Shown in pieces: positions 15,616-20,533 of a stretch of 20,533 nucleotides of DNA; position 1 is the stretch's first letter, and every line of letters starts with the position of its first letter. The notes under the pieces are model-generated. The model did no database searches. It saw only the letters and a program-made list of their open reading frames with translations, and was not told the DNA's origin. Made by a program: the position numbers and the translations under genes. The DNA comes from Lactifluus volemus. Taxonomy: Eukaryota > Basidiomycota > Agaricomycetes > Russulales > Russulaceae. The stretch spans positions 1 to 20,533 of the forward strand of contig WTXI01000513.1 in assembly GCA_022376515.1 (NCBI GenBank), written 5' to 3'.

Positions 15616-16386
15616 AATATCTTCCGTTGTCGCTGGTTCCTCTCTGTGGACCACCTCAAGGCGAACGCCCTCTTGGCTCAAAAGGCCAAGGACGGAAAAA
15701 TTTCCTGGGTTGAGTTTACTCTCCAGTTCCACGCTCACCTGGTCAAGTGCGCTGTTGTGCTTGTACCTCGCCCCATCAAAAAGGTAAAACAGGTGATGTT
15801 TGGGTTTATCTTAGAGCTTCTCAATGGGGAAGGCCCAACGGCCTTTTTTGATCTCACCAAAGGGCAATGGCATCAAACCCGTGCCCAAAAGGAGAAGAAG
15901 TGTCTTGCACGGAAAAGGAATCGTGCATCGAGGCGAGAACACTGGAAGACCGCGGAAGAAGCAGTCGAAGGCCAACCATAACGGCAATGCCAGCAGTGCA
16001 GACGCAAGTTTGCCTCACGCAAAGCTGCGAAGAGACACCAATGCCCCTTATCCAAAGAGGCAAGCGGGAAGGGTGGGGGCAGGAAGGGCAAAGGTAAAGC
16101 TGACACCCCCCCTAAACTGAACAAGCCGGCCCCCAATACCACTACTGCACCCTCTGCCCCCCTCACTCCCTCAGCCACTATGGCTCTGCAAGCTGCGAAG
16201 ACGTCAAAGCCAAAAGTGCCCCCAAAAAAGAAGAAGCCAAAGGCTGCCCCAAAAGCGCCTGAGGCCCCCTCCAGTGCTATAAGAGCGGTGTTTAGTCGAC
16301 CCCCTGTACACACGATGGCCGGAGAGCTTGCTTCTGACCAGCCCTATGAGAGTACCGCAGACAGGCGTTCCGAATACAGTAGTTGA
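15616..16386 (+). pseudogene. Unknown C2HC-finger protein gene in the retrocopy, exon part 2
   Basis: In-frame continuation of the gene started at 7189, giving about 440 codons in all. The only defect besides the C1 insertion is one in-frame TAA at 15979-15981. The first part reads NIFRCRWFLSVDHLKAN, then KISWVEFTLQFHAHLVKC and GPTAFFDLTKGQWHQTRAQ, a folded-looking region followed by a very basic stretch (KKCLARKRNRASRREHWK). After the stop comes a finger-like motif, CQQCRRKFASRKAAKRHQC (C-x2-C-x12-H-x-C), then a Lys/Pro/Ala-rich tail (KPKVPPKKKKPKAAPK). It ends at TGA 16384. I recognise no family. The basic tail and finger suggest nucleic-acid binding, but this is inference. Confidence 0.6.
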
Positions 16387-16530
16387 ACACTGCGAAGAAG
16401 CACCAGATGCGCCGCGGGCTGATGGACACTTTACGTGACAAGTAATAAGTCTTAGGTAGTAGTTCTGTTAGGACTTTGACACAGTATAGCGGGCATTCCC
16501 TGGAAATCCGTCTAGTTAATAGAAAATGCT

Positions 16531-16546
16531 AAAAAAAAAAAAAAAA
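16531..16546 (+). repeat. Poly(A) tail of the retroposed insert
   Basis: Sixteen consecutive A, ending at the right 13-bp target copy; the last two A may belong to that copy. Confidence 0.9.
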
Positions 16547-16660
16547 CACCCCAGAAATGAGCATACCCTTCAACAGGGTGCTCATGGCACTATCCCACAT
16601 CTGTGGCAACCAAGTCAACGACTGGCACGAAGAGCAACTCACAAAACTGGAGAGTACCGC
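16545..16660 (+). pseudogene. Element P gag, part 3 (truncated)
   Basis: The gag frame resumes after the poly(A): NTPEMSIPFNRVLMALSHI, then CGNQVNDWHEEQLTKLE. This is equivalent to the YQRVANCLSYIKGPKVANW region of the intact gag. Homology stops near 16660. The remaining gag, the pol gene and the 3' LTR of P are not found in the window, so P was truncated or interrupted again here. Confidence 0.75.
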
Positions 16661-17286
16661 TCTGATGCCAACTAGTGTTGCCGCAGCTCGGCTAGCCATG
16701 CCCCGACTTGGTAAGCTGCAGCTTTTTCCGGGAACAGCTTGACTTAGCCGAGTTCTCTACTCAGGAGCGGCAACTTCGACTTAGCTGTAGCTCTCAGTCG
16801 ACTTGAGCCACACAAATTAAATTAAAAAAAATTCCTTTTTTTCTGCCCCTCCTAAGTTCAGCTCTCAACACATATCAATCCAAATATAATATTGTTGTAA
16901 GGTAGAATCTTTATGCTAATAAAAACTATGAAGAAGGATATGCTAAAAGGACTGGGGGCCCTGAACAATGGTCTCATCGGCGCATCGCTGTTGACAAGAG
17001 TAAGCTGGGGGGTGTGGACTCATTCAGGGGGATGCCACACAACAACGCCAGTCACAGGGATCAGGCGCTCAGACACCTTGATGTAGTGTGAATGACCCCA
17101 GCCCCTGGGTGGTGCTTGAGGCGGTGGATATGGTAGGGTAAACCTGGGCGCAAGTTGTTAATGCCCCCAAAAAACGAGTCAGTGACGCATCAGTTTGAAT
17201 GTCTCACCCTCATCCCCAACTCAGAAGGCAGGCGTGGGCGGGCGTGTGTGAGACAACGCGGGCGTGGACGTGGACGAGAAGGTGTC
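16661..17286. other. Unassigned stretch after truncated P
   Basis: No gene is recognised. The first 150 bases are rich in repeated CGACTT and AGCT words and contain an 8-bp inverted pair CTCGGCTA/TAGCCGAG (near 16688 and 16746), followed by an AT-rich zone (16810-16940). The part next to the solo LTR is rich in GGGCGTG and GGACGTGG words (17230-17280). It could be a further small element, but no ends or target copies were found. Confidence 0.5.
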
Positions 17287-17800
17287 TGTTATGGAATGCA
17301 GGACAAGTTGGACCTTATGCTTCCTAAACACGCTTACTCATCCTGATGACGTCCCTTCCACATTTCTCCTATTGTGCTGACTAATCTATTGTCTTGAAGT
17401 CCTATTGTTCATCCCATTCTGGTCCAGTGTTATTGTCTTGAATCTCTATTGTTCTCGTTGTCTATTGTTCGTGGTATCCTGCTTATTGTCCACCCTAGTT
17501 TGGTAGAACAATTAGCGTAGATTGTATAAGTAGGCCTCAGCTGGTAGCTCGTACCCCAGCTTCGGCTTTGACTCAAATCGACTTGTTTCACTCTCCTGAA
17601 AGGCAGAACTCCTCCCTCCTCGTTCCCCTCTTTCTCTTACCCTCCTAAACGCCCTAATAAGGCCCTTGAAGCTTGGTGGGTGTGCTATAACACCCCAGGA
17701 CTCTGCGCGTCATTGCCTTAGTGCAGCCCTGAGTCCAGGTCTTAGGAGAGACCAGAACACTGAACCCTTGTTGGGATCCGGCCCTAGTCGAGCCGTAACA
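17287..17800 (+). mobile_element. Solo LTR, family B
   Basis: 514 bp, TGTTATGG...GCCGTAACA, flanked by exact 5-bp duplications GTGTC at 17282-17286 and 17801-17805, with no internal element sequence on either side. It arose by recombination between two LTRs. A TATAAG box lies at 17525-17530, a CRE-like TGACGTCC at 17347-17354, and a cluster of TATTGT motifs in U3. It is the same family as the inverted fragment at 1-83. Confidence 0.93.
17370..17489 (+). promoter_or_regulatory. Seven TATTGT (HMG-box-like) motifs in solo LTR U3
   Basis: TATTGT starts at 17370, 17387, 17403, 17431, 17447, 17463 and 17484, mostly 16-17 bp apart. The copy at 17447 sits in TCTATTGTTCTC, which fits the yeast Rox1 consensus YYYATTGTTCTC. 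Part of the array is a local duplication (17387-17410 and 17431-17454). Confidence 0.5.
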
Positions 17801-17805
17801 GTGTC

Positions 17806-18207
17806 GGCAGAGACGAAAGGGAGGGAAGGACATCAAAGAAAGTCAAAAGAGTCAATTTGAGGAGTCAAAAAAAATTTCGCAACACACTGGCATGGGCCAT
17901 GCTCACAGAGGGCGGCGACAGAGAGGAGGGCGAGTGGAGGGCATCACGAAAGAGAACTTGGCACTTACATAACCAGAACTTCAATTGTTCAAGTTCGCTC
18001 GCGCTCGTTAATGGAAAACCTCACCCAAGCCTAAGATTCGGGAAACCAAGCTACTGTACACTGTTTACAGACTACAGTGCATACAAAACAACTTGTGTGT
18101 CAACACAGTATAATAAAGGTAATAATGTTCGGAAATGGAAACAGCAACTAGTTAGAGTTGCCTCTTGCTAGACTGTAGGACGTGGAGTCTTGTTCATAGA
18201 GTGTAAC
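17806..18207. other. Unassigned stretch, probably 3' flank of the kinase pseudogene
   Basis: No gene is recognised. On the minus strand the sequence after the possible acceptor at 18208 stays open for about 15-20 codons in two frames. The rest shows no coding signal, repeat or element end. Confidence 0.4.
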
Positions 18208-18275
18208 CTGCATACATTGTTAGAATGCAATAAGAAATTGGTAGTGAGTATGTAATATGTATGCAGGAAACTCAC
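18208..18275 (-). other. Possible second kinase intron (68 nt)
   Basis: On the minus strand GTGAGT at 18275-18270 and ..GCAG ending at 18208, with a TCTAACA branch-like site 12-18 nt before the acceptor. The kinase frame meets TAG just before this donor, so either the intron lies in the 3' UTR or an upstream donor (GTAGGG) is used. Confidence 0.4.
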
Positions 18276-18276
18276 C

Positions 18277-19071
18277 CTACATGACGATGATTGTGTTTAT
18301 CGGGACGTGACTGACGCTGCTTGCGACTCCGAATCTTGGCTCTGACAGATGCATCCCAATCAAACATCCTGTCATTGTGATTCCTTCTTGTGATAGGAGG
18401 TCGTTGAATAGGCCATAAATGTGGTCATAGTCAGGCTTGTCATCGAAAGAGAGCGATTGGCAGTGTTCAAAGAAAATGCGGAATGCCTCCGGGAGGCCCA
18501 GGAACAACTTGTGCGTGGTAATTCCTCGTTTGCTTTCCAGAACGGCGCTCTCATCTCCCAAGTCCTGCCATGGTAAGAAGCCCCAAAGAAAGTAAAATAA
18601 AATGTAAGCAAGGGACTCCAGGTCGTCACGCCTTCCAAGCTCTACGCCTGAGTGACTATTCATCGGTGCGAAGGCAGTCGTTCCTATGAAGTCAAGGCCT
18701 GTAATGTACGATGTGCTTGTGTGTGTTGGGATCCCTAAACTCCTTCGCCAGTCCGAAATCAATGAGGTACACCAAATCGGACCGGTCCCCAACACCTATA
18801 ACGATGTTGGTGGGTTTGAGATCGTGGTGAATGATGTTACGAGAGTGAATGTATTGTAGGCGACGAAGCTGAACATAGTCCATGTTAGCTCATTGGTTAT
18901 GGCAGCAGAAGACACGTTTACTTACAAGTTGCCCAGCCAGGAGTAAAACAGTCTTCATTGTGAATCGGAAACCACAGTGAGCAAAAAGGTCGTCAAGAGA
19001 TGGGCCAAGGCGCTCGACTGCCATCACATTGAAGGAAGACTCTATGCAAACCAATGCACAAGAGGGATGCC
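18277..19071 (-). pseudogene. Casein kinase 1-like protein kinase, N-terminally lost, frameshifted
   Basis: From the C2 insertion (19071) downward the minus strand reads GIPLVHWF, then after a 1-base frameshift SSFNVMAVERLGPSLDDLF and RFTMKTVLLLAGQL. Next comes a 57-nt intron, then QYIHSRNIIHHDLKP, LIDFGLAKEFRD, a second frameshift near 18695-18720, and GTTAFAPMNSHSGVELGRRDDLESLAYILFYF. This is the casein kinase 1 order (LGPSLEDLF, HRDIKP, DFGLAK, RRDD-ESL-Y). The catalytic Asp and DFG are present, but the HRD motif is HHD. The N-lobe with the ATP-binding lysine lies beyond the retrotransposon, outside the window. Two frameshifts plus the insertion make it a pseudogene unless the frameshifts are sequencing errors. 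Its frame ends at TAG 18277. Confidence 0.85.
18869..18925 (-). other. Kinase intron (57 nt)
   Basis: GTAAGT donor at 18925 and CAG acceptor at 18869, with a CTAAC branch site 14-18 nt before the acceptor. Removal joins LLLAGQL to LRRLQYIHSRN in frame, matching the casein kinase 1 pattern ADQM-IARIEYVHSKN. Confidence 0.85.
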
Positions 19072-19515
19072 TGTTACAGATTTGTCTGGACCTTTGCCTC
19101 CCTGTTGCCTCACGTTTTTCATTTCCATCTACATTCTCGCTTACGGACAGAGCCTCACCTTGTACGACACGGAACAGCATGTTCATGACTCACAGTGACT
19201 CTTATGACATCATTAGCCTAGAACTTCGATGACGTCGTAGTTAGACCCAGGCTCATGACATCATTACTGATGTCACTCGCCCTTTGCCCTGTACAGTATA
19301 TAAGACTCCTTGACTTGTGTCCTTGCTCTCCAGCTTGGACTTCTCTCCAATACTAGCCTCTTGAACTCCCTCTCACAAACCCCTTGTGATTCCTCTTTCC
19401 CTTGAAGCCCTCTAAGTGCTATAACTTAGCTAGACCCAACCTAGACTCGCATCTCTGTGGTCCTCCTGAACAACTTGATCCTATCTTAGGAACTAGGAAC
19501 AGCTAGTCCCTAACA
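19072..19515 (+). repeat. C2 5' LTR
   Basis: 444 bp, TGTTACAG...CCTAACA, homologous to the C1 LTR throughout. TATATAAG at 19297-19304 and the +1 word AGCTTGGACTT at 19332-19342 are both conserved. Confidence 0.95.
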
Positions 19516-19516
19516 T

Positions 19517-19527
19517 AAGTCCAAGCT
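19517..19527 (+). promoter_or_regulatory. C2 self-priming primer-binding site
   Basis: AAGTCCAAGCT, complementary to 19332-19342, one base after the LTR, exactly as in C1. Confidence 0.8.
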
Positions 19528-19861
19528 CCCACACACCACTGAAAGTGGCAGAACCCCCGAACAACCGCATTGAACATCTGGTAGAGGCGCTTGCCATCCG
19601 GATCTCCGCAGAGCAGGAATACTACACAGTACTCCTCCTACTTGACCTAGCTACAGGTGAAACGAAGCGAAGGCTCCTGACGGAACTCCACAAACTTGCC
19701 CAGACCATTGAGCAAGCAGACGAGATCCTGAGCACAGTCTAGAAGACTACAGAAGCGAGACGATCTATTGGAAACGCTTGACCCGGAACTAGAACACGAC
19801 GCGCCTAGATTCTCATCCCTTTGCCAGAACTGCCTCAGAAGTCAGCTACTTGCAGTTGCAA

Positions 19862-20533
19862 TATGAGCGCGACCCTCCTCAGAATAGAATTCCCCGATAA
19901 CGAGACACTGATCCCATACCACCCGATACAACGATGATTTACCTGCGCATGTGAAAGCGGTATATACTGGAACCCATGGACCGGTGTTACTGCGTTGCGC
20001 AAGAAGGAGAATCGGTCCGCGTAGAGTTCATCAACGAACATCTGGCATGCCTACTACGCCACCACGAGATACTCAAGTCTGCCCTGCACTCAGGCTTAAT
20101 GAAGCAGCAGAGCAGGATCGTGCGGAGACGACGCCCAACACCCGAACAATCGCACTCTCAATGCGATAAGGGAGGACAGCGAAGACGACGGGAGTACAGG
20201 GGAACCAGAACCAACGACTCCCCTGTCCACCCACTCCTACCAAGAACCACCAGTGAACACCCCGATGACCCACCTGGCAGAACAGGTGAACGCCATCATG
20301 ATAGAACCAGAAACCGATACAAGTCAGAGCAACCATGACGAACACCAACGGCCGTTAGCCAACCTAGCAATAAGAGGAGGGGCCACTCCCTCAATTGTTG
20401 ATCAAGGATGGGTACTCAACCAAGGAGGGGCACCGCCTCCAGGCCCGCCTCAAGGACCACCTCAAGGTCCGCCACAGGGACCGCCTCAAGGCCCGCCTCA
20501 TGAGGAGGACCCCCAGGCTGGGCCCCGGCCGGA
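19862..20533 (+). pseudogene. C2 gag, frameshifted, partial
   Basis: It starts ATGAGCGCGACC like the C1 gag and aligns with it to the window end. Small deletions (the first within the codons after TLIP near 19915) give an early stop and move the frame repeatedly. The GPPQ-type repeat is reached at about 20435-20500. The DNA is readily recognised as C1 family; no functional Gag can be made. Confidence 0.9.

Larger units (their letters stand above)
7143..16544 (+). mobile_element. Poly(A)-tailed retroposed sequence (retrocopy or non-autonomous LINE-like element), itself interrupted by C1
   Basis: The segment starts at 7143 and ends in a run of 16 A at 16531-16546 (two of which can equally belong to the target copy). 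It is flanked by the 13-bp duplications at 7130-7142 and 16545-16557. Without the C1 element and its duplicated 5 bp it is about 1.5 kb: a 46-nt C/T-rich leader, one intronless reading frame, and a 144-nt 3' UTR. Target-primed reverse transcription by a LINE leaves exactly this signature. The segment could be a processed copy of a host mRNA or a non-autonomous retroposon carrying one ORF. No reverse transcriptase is present. Confidence 0.85.
19072..20533 (+). mobile_element. C2: decayed second copy of the C1 family, right part outside the window
   Basis: Plus-strand copy opposite in orientation to C1. It comprises an LTR at 19072-19515, PBS, leader and gag up to the proline-rich repeat at the window end. 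It is inserted in the kinase pseudogene; the 5 bp before it are GATGC. The U3 differs from C1 at several percent of sites in both transition directions, and the gag has small deletions, so it is clearly older than C1. Confidence 0.93.

Noticed and set aside
16180..16386. Separate small Lys/Pro-rich gene
   Set aside because: It is the in-frame tail of the retrocopy gene beyond its single TAA.
17155..17346. Short plus-strand frame crossing into the solo LTR
   Set aside because: It spans the LTR boundary and its Arg/Gly-rich content comes from GGGCGTG repeats.
19072..20533. RIP-type mutation as the cause of C2 decay
   Set aside because: Differences from C1 run in both directions and include many small deletions, not a one-sided C-to-T pattern.
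1..20533. CRISPR arrays, rRNA or tRNA genes
   Set aside because: None seen; repeats here are LTRs, TIRs and microsatellites, and no cloverleaf-like or rRNA sequence was recognised.

Overview
The window looks like a transposon graveyard from a filamentous fungus, most likely a basidiomycete of the Agaricomycetes. This is inferred from very short introns (57 nt, with GT..AG ends and a CTAAC branch site), a casein kinase 1-like gene, and several Ty3/Gypsy chromovirus families. No intact host gene is visible. Nearly every base that can be assigned belongs to a mobile element, and the insertions are nested up to three deep.

Layout. (1) 1-83: the end of an LTR (family B, minus strand), inserted in the reverse transcriptase of a decayed minus-strand Ty3/Gypsy element, 'D' (84 to about 2890). 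(2) 2890-3399: unassigned. (3) A plus-strand element 'P' starts with an 856-bp LTR (3400-4255), a self-priming site and a gag gene. Its gag is split twice: by a TIR DNA transposon (4619-6201, TA target duplication) and by a poly(A)-tailed retroposed sequence (7143-16544, 13-bp target duplication). Removing each insert restores the gag frame. (4) The retroposed sequence carries an unknown C2HC-finger gene. That gene is itself split by a structurally complete minus-strand chromovirus, 'C1' (7741-15610), with LTRs that differ by one base, TSD TCTAC, intact gag and an intact 1593-codon pol. (5) 16661-17286: unassigned. (6) 17287-17800: a family B solo LTR with TSD GTGTC. (7) 18277-19071: the C-terminal part of a casein kinase 1-like pseudogene (minus strand), cut by a second, decayed C1-family copy, 'C2' (plus strand, 19072 to the window end).

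How C1 would work. The U3 promoter has a cluster of CRE/ATF-like octamers and a TATATAAG box. The inferred transcript starts 35 nt after the first base of the TATA box. Its first 11 nt are exactly complementary to a site one base inside the LTR, which is the self-priming arrangement of the Tf1/sushi group. A 537-nt leader without any AUG leads to the gag AUG. At the gag stop there is a -1 frameshift signal (G GGT TTT, 5-nt spacer, hairpin) leading into pol: protease, RT, RNase H, integrase with GPF motif, chromodomain, then a C-terminal extension of about 450 residues ending in a second zinc knuckle. The unrelated-looking LTR of P shows the same promoter and self-priming geometry, with identical 35-nt spacing and an 11-nt match.
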